This document shows positions 14,727-22,200 of a DNA stretch of 35,156 nt, in pieces; within the stretch, counting starts at the first letter, position 1; each line of letters starts with the position of its first letter. The notes beneath the pieces are model-generated. The model saw only the letters and a program-made list of their open reading frames with translations. It searched no databases and was not told the DNA's origin. A program made the position numbers and the translations under genes. Source of the stretch: JAHDVS01 sp964370985 (GTDB taxonomy: Bacteria; Actinomycetota; Thermoleophilia; Gaiellales; Gaiellaceae); assembly GCA_964370985.1 (NCBI GenBank), contig CAYJLE010000035.1, positions 1 through 35,156 of the forward strand, in the 5' to 3' direction.

Positions 14727-16225
14727 CCGGGCTCCGCGTCCTCCTCGTCGACGACAACCCGGACGACCGCGCGCTCGTGCGCCGGGAGCTCGAGCGTGAC
14801 TTCCCCGGAGCCGACGCGACGGAGGTGCGCGACACCGGGGAGCTCGAACGCGCGCTCGCCAACGGCGGCTTCGACGTCGTGATCACCGACTACCGGCTCA
14901 ACTGGACGGACGGGCTGGTGGTCCTGCGGCGAGCCAAGGAGCGCTGGCCCGACACGCCGGTCGTGATGTTCACCGGCAGCGGCGGCGAGGAGATCGCGGT
15001 TCAGGCCATGAAGGACGGGCTCGACGACTACGTGATCAAGACCCCGTCGCACTACCGGCGCCTGCCGAGCGCTGTCGCGTCCGCACTCGAACGCGCGCGG
15101 GGACGGGCCGCGATCAGGGAGCAGGAGCACGCGGTCGCCGCGCTCGCCGAGAGCGAGGCCCGCTTCCGCGCGCTGTTCGAGAACGCGCACGTGGGGATCT
15201 GCATCACCGATCGCGGCGGCGTCATCCTCCACACCAACGCCGCCTACCGCGACCTGCTCGGGTACACCGGCGAGGAGCTGCGAGGGACGACGTTCCTCGA
15301 TTACGCGCACCCCGATGACCTGCCGGAGAACCGCCGGCTGTTCGAGCGGGGGGAGCCGTATCGGCTCGAGAAGCGCTACGTTCGCAAGGACGGGCGCGCG
15401 GTGTGGGTCGACCTCGGCTCCGCGGTCGTGGGCGACGCGGAGGGCACTCCGCAGTTCGCGTTCGGCATCGCGATCGACATCACCGAGCGCAAGCTGCTCG
15501 AGGAGCGGCTTCTGCACTCCCAGAAGATGGAGGCGATCGGCCGCCTCGTCGGCGGGATCGCCCACGACTTCAACAACCTGCTGACGGCGATCACCGGCTA
15601 CGCGGAGCTCGTCGCGAGCAGGCTCGACGAGAACGACCCGGTGCGCGCCGACGTGGCCGAGATCCAGCGCGCCGGCGAGCGCGCTGCCGCGCTCGTGCAG
15701 CAGCTGCTCGCGTTCGGCCGCAAGCAGGTGCTGAAACCGCGGAGCGTCAACCTGAACGCCGTGGTCGGCGACATCCAGGCGATGCTGCGCCGGGTGATCG
15801 GCGAGGACGTCGAGCTCGTGACCGTCGAGAAGCCCGGCCTCGCACCGGTCAACGTCGACGTCGGCCAGCTCGAGCAGGTGATCGTCAACCTCGTCGTCAA
15901 CGCTCGCGACGCGCTGCCGCGCGGCGGCTCGGTCACGCTCGCGACGGGCGAGCGTGACGTCGCCGAGCGCGAGGAGCTCCGGGTCGGCATCCCGGCGGGC
16001 CGCTACGTAACGCTCGCGGTCTCCGACACGGGGATCGGGATGGACGCCGACACCAGGGCGCGCATCTTCGAGCCGTACTTCACGACCAAGGAGCAGGGCA
16101 AGGGCAGCGGCCTCGGGCTCGCGACCGTGTTCGGGATCGTCGAGCAGAGCGGGGGCCACGTCACGGTCGAGAGCGTGCCCGGCGACGGGGCGACGTTCAC
16201 GGTCTACCTGCCCCGCGTGAGCTAA
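14723..16225 (+). CDS. Hybrid receiver-PAS-histidine kinase
   Basis: 500 residues. An N-terminal receiver (Asp56 in VVITDYRLNWTDG) is followed by a PAS domain (about residues 145-265, FENAHVGICITDRGGVILHT...ITERK). HisKA carries His281 in GGIAHDFNNLLTAITGYAEL, and an HATPase_c domain ends the protein (NLVVNARDALPRGG, SDTGIGMDADTRARIFEPYF, GSGLGLATVFGI). The receiver-first order suggests that its kinase activity is controlled by phosphorylation from another kinase, plausibly the triple-GAF one. The GTG start overlaps the response regulator stop by 4 nt. The three genes form one tightly coupled operon. No DNA-binding output lies in this operon. Confidence 0.93.
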   Translation: MTGLRVLLVDDNPDDRALVRRELERDFPGADATEVRDTGELERALANGGFDVVITDYRLNWTDGLVVLRRAKERWPDTPVVMFTGSGGEEIAVQAMKDGLDDYVIKTPSHYRRLPSAVASALERARGRAAIREQEHAVAALAESEARFRALFENAHVGICITDRGGVILHTNAAYRDLLGYTGEELRGTTFLDYAHPDDLPENRRLFERGEPYRLEKRYVRKDGRAVWVDLGSAVVGDAEGTPQFAFGIAIDITERKLLEERLLHSQKMEAIGRLVGGIAHDFNNLLTAITGYAELVASRLDENDPVRADVAEIQRAGERAAALVQQLLAFGRKQVLKPRSVNLNAVVGDIQAMLRRVIGEDVELVTVEKPGLAPVNVDVGQLEQVIVNLVVNARDALPRGGSVTLATGERDVAEREELRVGIPAGRYVTLAVSDTGIGMDADTRARIFEPYFTTKEQGKGSGLGLATVFGIVEQSGGHVTVESVPGDGATFTVYLPRVS

Positions 16226-16514
16226 CGGCCCGGCCAAGCCGGCACGTCGCGCTCACGAGTCGACCACGCCAGGCTCGCGAAGCGATGGCCTCTCCCTCGG
16301 AGGTGACGAGCCCTGATGTCTACCAGGGAAGCGTGAGCAACCGCGAGGCGGCCTGGATCCTGGAGCTGATGGTGCCGCGGGCGCCCGGCCCGGCCGACCT
16401 ACCGCTCGGGCGCGGCTGAGCGTGCGTGTACGACACGAGCCCCGCGGCGACGCCGCCTCGCAGGCGGGCGTGGGAGGGCGAGCTCCGGTGCGGCGGCCGG
16501 GCGGGCACGCCGCG

Positions 16515-17339
16515 TCAGCCCTCGAAGACCCCCGCCTGCTCCATCAGCGCCCTCGTCTCCCGGTAGGCCTCCTCGACCCACGGCACCATCTCCGTCCCGG
16601 GCGGTGGAAACTCGAGCTCGAGCGAGACGGGTCCCGCATAGCCCGTGTCGCGGATCGCCTCCAGGTAGGAGAGAAGGGGCGTGTTGCCGCGTCCCGGCGG
16701 CAGATCCCCGTGCTTCTCTCCGTCACAGTCGGAGAAGTGGACGTGAGCGATCCGACCCGCCAGCCGGGCGATCTCGGCGGCATCGATGCGCATGAGCCAC
16801 AGGTGCGAGCAGTCGACGTTGGCGCGCACGTTCGGCAGGCCGACGTCGTCGAGGAACCTGGCCATCGTGTCGACCGTGTTCACGAGCGAGAGATCGAACG
16901 GCTCGAGCTCGAGCGCCAGCTCGATTCCCCGACCGGCCGCGTGTTCACCGATCTCGCGCGTGTTTGCCACCGCCGTGTCCCACTGAACCGGGGGCGGTAT
17001 CACCTCCTGCTGCCACATGTACTCCCCGAGCACGAACAGGACGTTCGAGGCGCCGAACTCGGCCGCGAAGTCGACGTGGCGCTTCGCCCGCTCCACGTGG
17101 AACCGCTGCACCGCCGGATGGAAGTCGGCGATCCCCAGCGCGATGCAGATCAACGATGGCGCGGGCAGTCCGACGTCCGCGATGTCCCGCGCGTGCGCCC
17201 GCCGCTCCTCGTCGGTCATGGTCAGCGGGTCGCGAAAGATGTCGATCGTCTGGTAGCCGATCTCCTTCGCCTTCTCGAGCCCGGGCTTGCCGTCGAGGGG
17301 GGTGTGGAACCACGCCGATTCGATCAGGCCGATCTGCAC
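16515..17339 (-). CDS. Sugar phosphate isomerase/epimerase-like TIM-barrel protein (xylose isomerase/AP endonuclease 2 family)
   Basis: 274 residues of the AP_endonuc_2 barrel used by sugar and inositol isomerases and epimerases. Putative metal ligands lie in LALELEPFDLS, RANVDCSHLWL, AHVHFSDCDGEKHGD and VSLELEFPP. The GTG start at 17339 has a strong AAAGGAGG 5 nt upstream. It is the last gene of a minus-strand group containing a second, different isomerase and two broken dehydrogenase genes, so the substrate is probably a carbohydrate or cyclitol. The exact substrate cannot be read from sequence. The 289-bp stretch downstream (16226-16514) holds nothing I can support. Confidence 0.85.
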   Translation of the reverse strand: MQIGLIESAWFHTPLDGKPGLEKAKEIGYQTIDIFRDPLTMTDEERRAHARDIADVGLPAPSLICIALGIADFHPAVQRFHVERAKRHVDFAAEFGASNVLFVLGEYMWQQEVIPPPVQWDTAVANTREIGEHAAGRGIELALELEPFDLSLVNTVDTMARFLDDVGLPNVRANVDCSHLWLMRIDAAEIARLAGRIAHVHFSDCDGEKHGDLPPGRGNTPLLSYLEAIRDTGYAGPVSLELEFPPPGTEMVPWVEEAYRETRALMEQAGVFEG

Positions 17340-17369
17340 GTGCGCCTCCTTTGTCCGATGGGGTCGATC

Positions 17370-17803
17370 TCAGCGAGCGAGCGGCAAGCCGCCCGGGCTC
17401 TTCGTGATCGCGAAGCCGCCGCCGGCGGTCACGACAGCTCCGCTGACGTAGGCGGCGGCCGGCGAGGCGAGGCAGGCGCAGACCGCCGCGATCTGCTCGG
17501 GACGGGCCAGGCGTCCAGCCGGCGGCGACGCTGTTGACGGTAAGCCCGTGGGGTGCCAGCTCGACCGCGATGATCTGGGCAACCGCGGCCAGGGACGCAG
17601 CGGCGATTCCCACCAGGCAGGCCCCCCGGGAGCGGCCGCGCGGCCGCCGGCGTCGACACGACGATCACCCGGCCTGCTGCTCCCCGCTCGACCAGCGACG
17701 CGGTCGCAGCCCGTAGACCCAGGAACGCCTTCCGGAGCACCGGCACCGTCTCCGCCCAGCTCGCGGCGCCGGTTACGAGCGCGACCGTGCCAGCGGGGCG
17801 CAT
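17370..17803 (-). pseudogene. Short-chain dehydrogenase/reductase remnant
   Basis: Three reading frames must be joined to follow an SDR. Frame one begins at ATG 17803 with AGTVALVTGAAS, then jumps to a segment typical of residue 100 onward (ERGAAGRVIVVSTP), so about 75 residues including the NAG motif are missing. A frame change near 17620 leads to IIAVELAPHGLTVNSVAAGW. A second change near 17520 leads to RLARPEQIAAVCACLASP and YVSGAVVTAGGGF. The YxxxK catalytic pair is absent. The ATG overlaps the stop of the upstream isomerase gene (TGATG), showing that it was once a coupled operon member. Confidence 0.8.
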
Positions 17804-18669
17804 CAGGCGCGCCGCGCCTCCCACGCGCGCTCGAAGCCCGCCCGTGCGCGCGTGATCAGCTCGACCGGGTCGAGGTTCCAGAGCGAGTCGGGGTAGTCGT
17901 CCTCGAAAGCCCCGTTGTCGGAGAAGATCTCGAGGTCGTACCAGCCCTCGTAGCCGCCCGCCTCGAGCGCCCCGAGGATCGCCGGCAGGCCGGCGATGCC
18001 CTCACCCGGCAGCGCGCGGTCGTTCCAGCCGCGGGTCGGATCGCGCCAGTCGTTGACGTGAACGCCCACGAAGCGCTTCGCATGCGCCCGGATATCGTCG
18101 AGGAGGCCAGGCGTGTCCCACAGGTGCCAGACGTCGAAACCGATCCCCAGGTTCGGCTCACCCACCTCTCCGAGCAGCTCGAGCGTCTCGGGAATCGACG
18201 AGACGAGAGTCCAGTCGTCGCGTATCGACGCGTGGATCGGCTCCACCCCGATCGGGACACCCGCCTCGGCGGCGCAGCGGGCGATCCTACGCAGGCCGTC
18301 GACGGCGATCCGCCGGGCCTCCGCAGCCCCGTAGGCTCCCTGCGGCCCGGTCAGGCAGTAGATGCAGCCGGGCTCGAACGGCGCGAGCCGGCGGATCCCA
18401 GCGCAGATCGCCTCGACGCGCTCGTCGGGGTCCGCCGGCCCGGGGAACTTGGACAGCGGCAGGACGGAGAGCCCCGCTGTCAGGCAGATCCCGGCCGCGA
18501 GGCCGCTCTGCCGGAACAGCTCGAGCAGCGCGGTGTCCTCGCCTTCCGGGAGCTTGGCCTCCGCGATCCCGATCCCGTCGGCACCGGCGCGGCCGTAGAC
18601 GTCGAGATCCTGTTCGAACGGGAGCGCGAGCGTGGTCAGCTCGCAGACGGAGAACCTGGGCTCTGCCAT
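17803..18669 (-). CDS. Sugar phosphate isomerase/epimerase family protein
   Basis: 288-residue AP_endonuc_2 barrel. Likely metal-binding segments are VPIGVEPIHAS (Glu), LGIGFDVWHLWDTP (Asp, His), FVGVHVNDWRDPTRG (His) and YDLEIFSDNG (Glu). It has little similarity to the 16515-17339 barrel beyond the fold, so the two probably catalyse different steps. ATG at 18669 with AAGGGGAAG upstream. It follows a truncated zinc dehydrogenase by 13 nt and overlaps the SDR remnant. Confidence 0.85.
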   Translation of the reverse strand: MAEPRFSVCELTTLALPFEQDLDVYGRAGADGIGIAEAKLPEGEDTALLELFRQSGLAAGICLTAGLSVLPLSKFPGPADPDERVEAICAGIRRLAPFEPGCIYCLTGPQGAYGAAEARRIAVDGLRRIARCAAEAGVPIGVEPIHASIRDDWTLVSSIPETLELLGEVGEPNLGIGFDVWHLWDTPGLLDDIRAHAKRFVGVHVNDWRDPTRGWNDRALPGEGIAGLPAILGALEAGGYEGWYDLEIFSDNGAFEDDYPDSLWNLDPVELITRARAGFERAWEARRA

Positions 18670-18682
18670 GCGCTTCCCCTTT

Positions 18683-18868
18683 CTAGGGCTTGATGACCGT
18701 GGTGATCACATCGTCCTCGCGACCGGCGACCCGCTCGATCGCGCCGGCGATCCCGTCGAGCGAGGCCGAGCGGGCGATGATCCTCGCGGTGTCGATCGTC
18801 TCATTTTCGAGGATCCGGATCGCCGACGTCGGGAGCGACCCGGCTGCCCGGGCGCCGCTAGCGGTCAC
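18683..18868 (-). pseudogene. C-terminal stub of a zinc-type alcohol/polyol dehydrogenase
   Basis: 61 codons. The last 45 match the C-terminus of medium-chain dehydrogenases: AIRILENETIDTARIIARS, then SLDGIAGAIERVAGREDDV and VIKP at the end. The cofactor-binding and zinc-binding domains are absent. Its 5' part is cut off at the 3' end of the antiporter gene (11-bp overlap with 18858), so a deletion joined the two loci. It is the first element of the decayed minus-strand operon. Confidence 0.7.
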
Positions 18869-19898
18869 CGGCGACGAAGAAGATCGCCACGATCCCGACG
18901 TAGGCGGCGATCAGCGCGAGCCCCCGCCCACGGCTCGAGCGTCCGCCCCACAGAACGAGCGCGGTGAACGCGACCGCGCCGCCGAGGGCGGCCAGCTCGA
19001 CCTGGCGAAACGAGAGCGGCAGCGCCGGCGACACGGCCCACGAGAGGATGTGCACCGCCGGGATCAGGAACACCGCCACCTGGGCGCTCGAAGCGAGCGC
19101 GATCTCGGCCGCGAGCTTGATCTTCCCCCGTGCGGCGACGATCACCGCGCCCCCGTGCTCTGCCGCGTTGCCGACGATCGCGACGATCACGGCCGCGACG
19201 AAGAAGCCCGACAGGCCCGCCTTCTCCGCGAACGTCTCGATCGAGCCGACGAGGATCTCGGCGACGACGGCCGTGACGACGGTCGCGGCGCACAAGACGC
19301 CGATCGAGAGCGGCAGCGACCAGGCGGCCATCGCTGCCGGCTCGTCGGACACGTGCAGGCTGCGGTGGCGGCGCAGCGTGAACCACGTGACCCCGATGTA
19401 GATCGCGAACAGTGCGATCGCGACGGGAAGCGACAGGCGCGCGAGCGAGGAGCGTTCCGGGTCGCCGTCCCAGCCGGGGATCGCAGGGATCAGGAACAGC
19501 GCGATGGCGCCACCGACGAGCGCGAGCGAGACGAGGCTCGACCAGCGGTCGAGCTCGCCGCGGCCGCCGAATGCGAGCGAGAAGCCGAGCACGAGCAGCA
19601 GGTTCCCGATTACGCTGCCCGACAGTGATCCGCGCACGACCTCGGGCAGGCCGTTCGAGACCGCGAACAGGGCGATGATCAGCTCCGGCGCGTTCCCGAA
19701 CGTCGCATTGAGGAAGCCGCCGACCCCCGGTCCCGTGTGATGGGCCGCGTGCTCGGTCGCCTCGCCGATCAACCAGGCGAGTGGCACGAGCGCGGCCGCC
19801 GCGAGCGCGAACAGGAGCACGTCGCCCGCCCCGGCCAGGTCGAGCGCGAACACCATCGGGCCGAGCCCGAGCGAGAGCCAGAGGATTCGTCGCAGCAC
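18858..19898 (-). CDS. Ca2+/H+ antiporter (CaCA family, Cax type)
   Basis: 346 residues with about 11 predicted membrane segments and the two alpha-repeats of the CaCA superfamily: GGFLNATFGNAPELIIALFA near residue 65 and VAIVGNAAEHGGAVIVA near residue 235. The acidic residues in GNAPE and GNAAE are the cation site. An His/Glu-rich loop (GEATEHAAHH) lies before repeat one. It exports Ca2+ from the cytoplasm using the proton gradient. GTG start at 19898 with TAGGCT 8 nt upstream, consistent with leaderless expression. Confidence 0.93.
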   Translation of the reverse strand: MLRRILWLSLGLGPMVFALDLAGAGDVLLFALAAAALVPLAWLIGEATEHAAHHTGPGVGGFLNATFGNAPELIIALFAVSNGLPEVVRGSLSGSVIGNLLLVLGFSLAFGGRGELDRWSSLVSLALVGGAIALFLIPAIPGWDGDPERSSLARLSLPVAIALFAIYIGVTWFTLRRHRSLHVSDEPAAMAAWSLPLSIGVLCAATVVTAVVAEILVGSIETFAEKAGLSGFFVAAVIVAIVGNAAEHGGAVIVAARGKIKLAAEIALASSAQVAVFLIPAVHILSWAVSPALPLSFRQVELAALGGAVAFTALVLWGGRSSRGRGLALIAAYVGIVAIFFVAGDR

Positions 19899-19906
19899 GG
19901 CGAGGG

Positions 19907-19912
19907 AGCCTA
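19907..19912 (-). promoter_or_regulatory. -10 box of the antiporter gene
   Basis: TAGGCT, 8 nt before the GTG. There is no room for a Shine-Dalgarno after the predicted start site. Confidence 0.4.
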
Positions 19913-20003
19913 CTCGCTAGGCGACGGCGCTTGCCGCTATCCGCTCGCGCGAGCGATGTCAAGTCTTGCGGCCGGCCGCCCGCTCGCGCACAATCGGCCC
20001 AGG

Positions 20004-20426
20004 ATGGAGAGACAGACGGGTGAGGTGCGGCGCGTGGCCGGGGCTCTCCCCCTCCGGCCCCAGGACGAGACGGAGTGCCGCCGCTGCTGCGTGCACTGCG
20101 ACAAGGTCGTCTACCCGGCCGCGTGCCTCGAGCGGTCATGCCCGTTCGTGTACGCGTACGAGGAGTGGGGGCGCACCTACGTCGGTTGCATGAACAAGGT
20201 GTACGACGTCGAGATCGACCTGGCGATCCTCACCGAGACGCAGGGGCGCCGGGGCGGCTTCGGCGCCGTGCGCGCGACCAGCCAGCCGCTGCCGATGTGC
20301 CGGGCGGAGGTCGTGCGCTGCTACGAGAGCCGCACCGAGGAGCTCGGCTGCCCCAATCCGGAGTTCGGCGAGCTCGCCCGCGGCCGGCCGCCGTTTCGGG
20401 TGGTCGCCCGCGACGGCGGCGCCTGA
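20004..20426 (+). CDS. Cysteine-rich protein of unknown function
   Basis: 140 residues. The N-terminal half has a dense cysteine cluster: TECRRCCVHCDKVVYPAACL, then SCPFVYAYEEWG and YVGCMNKVYDVEIDL. Two more cysteines occur in PMCRAEVVRCYES and one in LGCPNPEF. The CxxCCxxC arrangement suggests a zinc or iron-sulfur site. No signal peptide or membrane segment is visible, so it should be cytoplasmic. I do not recognise a named family. ATG at 20004 is chosen because the frame upstream is antisense to the antiporter; CACAAT 9 nt upstream could be a -10 box. Confidence 0.75.
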   Translation: MERQTGEVRRVAGALPLRPQDETECRRCCVHCDKVVYPAACLERSCPFVYAYEEWGRTYVGCMNKVYDVEIDLAILTETQGRRGGFGAVRATSQPLPMCRAEVVRCYESRTEELGCPNPEFGELARGRPPFRVVARDGGA

Positions 20427-20441
20427 CGCGCCTGCGGCCCC

Positions 20442-20466
20442 GGGGCGGGTCAGGACCCGCCCCTAC
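20442..20466. repeat. REP-like palindrome ending in CCCCTAC
   Basis: GGGGCGGGTCAGGACCCGCC followed by CCTAC: inverted arms GGGCGGGTC/GACCCGCCC around AG. The element follows the cysteine-rich gene by 15 nt and could act as its 3' hairpin. Confidence 0.7.
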
Positions 20467-20593
20467 GTTTGCCGGCGGCGCCGCGGGGGTCGCGTTGACG
20501 CCCCGGTCGCGGCACGATCTACGTGTCCTCGACTCGAGGGGTCTGACCCCGGCCGTTTGCCCGGCGGCACCGCGTGCGGTTGCGTTGGCCCCC
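20467..20593. repeat. Pair of about 38-bp imperfect direct repeats
   Basis: 20467-20504 and 20555-20593 both read GTTTGCC, GGCGGC, CCGCG, then GCGTTG and CCCC, with a few differences. Between them is GGGGTCTGACCCC at 20539-20551. The whole 20427-20650 interval between two convergent genes is built of such repeats and holds no gene. Confidence 0.6.
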
Positions 20594-20602
20594 GAGGGTG
20601 GA

Positions 20603-20655
20603 GGGGCGGGACCTGTGACCCGCCCGTGTGGCGGCGGGTCAGGCCCGGCCCTACG
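20603..20655. repeat. Two adjacent REP-like palindromes overlapping a stop codon
   Basis: GGGGCGGGACC...GACCCGCCC at 20603-20625 and GGCGGGTCAGGCCCGGCCC plus TACG at 20633-20655. The minus-strand TAG stop of the histidine kinase (20651-20653) lies in the conserved CTAC end of the second element. Confidence 0.65.
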
Positions 20656-21331
20656 CCGTGGGAAGGTCGACCGTGAACGTGGCGCCCGGGCCCGGAACGT
20701 CGTCGAGAGTAAGCGTGCCGCCCATCGCGACGGCCAGGCTGCGGGCGAGATACAGGCCCAGGCCAGTGCCCGGGCCAGGGCGGGAGACCGGGCCGCGCTC
20801 GAACGGCTCGAAGATCCGTTCCCGCGACTCCGGGGGGACGCCCGTACCGTCGTCGGACACCGAGATCCGCACGCGGCCGCCCGCCTCCGCGAGCGTGACC
20901 CGCACCTCCCGCGCGGCGTGCGTGACGGCGTTCGAGACGAGGTTCGCGAGCACCTGGCGCAGCCGCTCGGGGTCGGCGGCGACGGGCGGCAAGCCGGGCG
21001 GGGCGTCCACCGTCAGCTCGACCCCGGCCGGCAGGTGAGCCCGGGCGGCCGCGGCGACCGCGTCGGCGACCGCGGCGGCGTCGCACGGGGCGATCTCGAG
21101 CGGCAGGCGCCCCGCGCCAAGGCGCCCGGCCAGGAGCAGGTCGTCGACGAGCCCCTGGAGCTGGCCGGCCGCGTCCGCGATCACCCGGAGCAGTCGCGCC
21201 CGCGTCTCCGCGTCGACGCTCGCATCGGGGTCGCGGAGCGCGCCGACAGCGCCGGAGATCGCCGCCAGCGGCGTCTGCAGCTCGTGCACGACCTCGGAGA
21301 CGAGACCGGCGGGGTTCGCCGCGTCGCTCAC
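20651..21331 (-). CDS. Sensor-less histidine kinase
   Basis: 226 residues that contain only HisKA and HATPase_c. The phosphorylated His is in VSEVVHELQTPLAAISGAVG near residue 16; ATPase boxes are LVSNAVTHAA, VSDDGTGVPPESRERIFEPF and GTGLGLYLARSLA. No sensor, HAMP or membrane part precedes it. The GTG start at 21331 overlaps the stop of the endonuclease IV gene (GTGA), so its translation is coupled to a DNA-repair gene. The long frame that continues upstream to 22072 is antisense-like shadow over nfo. The partner regulator is not in the window. Confidence 0.85.
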   Translation of the reverse strand: MSDAANPAGLVSEVVHELQTPLAAISGAVGALRDPDASVDAETRARLLRVIADAAGQLQGLVDDLLLAGRLGAGRLPLEIAPCDAAAVADAVAAAARAHLPAGVELTVDAPPGLPPVAADPERLRQVLANLVSNAVTHAAREVRVTLAEAGGRVRISVSDDGTGVPPESRERIFEPFERGPVSRPGPGTGLGLYLARSLAVAMGGTLTLDDVPGPGATFTVDLPTA

Positions 21332-22182
21332 CGTCGCGACAGCGCCAGCTCGTGGAGCGCGCGGAGCTTCTCGAGCTCCGCGCTGTCCGGGCCGTGGCCA
21401 TCGGGGCCCGGTGTCTCGAGGATCGCGGGCAGGGCCTGGAGCGCCGGGTGGCCGAGAAACGCGGCAAGGCCGTCCCCGAGCTCCCCTTCGCCGATGTTCG
21501 CGTGGCGGTCGCGGTTCGAGCCGAGCGCCGCCGCCGAGTCGTTGACGTGCACCGCTCGCAGCCGGTCGAGCCCGACCCCCTCGTCCACCTCGGCGAGGAG
21601 CGCGGCCACGGTGGGCGGGTCGGTGACGTCCACCCCGGACGCGTACAGGTGGCAGGTGTCGAGGCAGATGCCGAGCCGCGGGTGGCGATCGGCGCGCTCG
21701 ACGATTGCCGCGAGCTCCGCGACCGAGCGGCCGATCGTGCCGCCGGCGCCGGCAGAGCTCTCGAGCAGGAGCCACGTCCGCTCGGCGGTCTCCGCGAGCG
21801 CGCGCCCGAGCGCGGGCAGCACCCGCTCGAGGCCCGCGTCGAAGCCGGCGCCCCCGTGTGACCCGACGTGGAAGACGACGTCGCCCTCGAGCTCCCGCGC
21901 CACCGCGAGCGTGCTGCGCAGCGCGGCCTCCGACTTCGACCGGAGGTCGTCGTCGGAGCTCGCGAGGTTGATCAGGTAGAGCGCGTGGCAGAGCACGTAG
22001 CCGACGCCCGACCCGGCGCGGCGCTCCCGAAACCGGGCCAGGCCCGCCGGGTCGTGCGCGGTCGGGCGCCACATCCGCGGGCTCTGCGTGAACAGCTGAA
22101 CGGCATCGCCGCCCAGTGCCTCGATCCGGTCGATCGCGGTGTGGATCCCGCCGGAGCTCGACACGTGGGCACCGTAGAGCAC
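21328..22182 (-). CDS. nfo: Endonuclease IV (AP endonuclease)
   Basis: Cleaves the backbone 5' of abasic sites in base-excision repair. The 284-residue TIM barrel shows the tri-zinc ligand motifs: YGAHVSSSGGIHTAID at the start, VVFHVGSHGGAG, LLLESSAGAGGTIG, LGICLDTCHLYASG, AVHVNDSAAALGSNRDRHAN and ILETPGPDG. The frame is open to 22257, but family similarity begins at the GTG 22182 (VLYGAHVSS), which has TATGCT 6 nt upstream. The divergent gltX starts only 18 bp away. Confidence 0.94.
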   Translation of the reverse strand: MLYGAHVSSSGGIHTAIDRIEALGGDAVQLFTQSPRMWRPTAHDPAGLARFRERRAGSGVGYVLCHALYLINLASSDDDLRSKSEAALRSTLAVARELEGDVVFHVGSHGGAGFDAGLERVLPALGRALAETAERTWLLLESSAGAGGTIGRSVAELAAIVERADRHPRLGICLDTCHLYASGVDVTDPPTVAALLAEVDEGVGLDRLRAVHVNDSAAALGSNRDRHANIGEGELGDGLAAFLGHPALQALPAILETPGPDGHGPDSAELEKLRALHELALSRR

Positions 22183-22200
22183 GCGGCTAGCATACGGCCC
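22183..22200. promoter_or_regulatory. Compact bidirectional promoter between nfo and gltX
   Basis: Within 18 bp the core GGCTAGCATAC provides TATGCT on the minus strand (22194-22189, 6 nt before the nfo GTG) and TAGCAT on the plus strand (22188-22193, 7 nt before the gltX GTG). Both messages would be leaderless. The same core, with one base changed, separates the divergent pair at 31101-31124. Confidence 0.55.

Noticed and set aside
16285..16419. 44-codon plus-strand ORF (MASPSEVTSPDVYQG...) after the hybrid kinase
   Set aside because: No Shine-Dalgarno, no -10 box at the right distance and no recognisable family; too short to separate from chance in GC-rich DNA.
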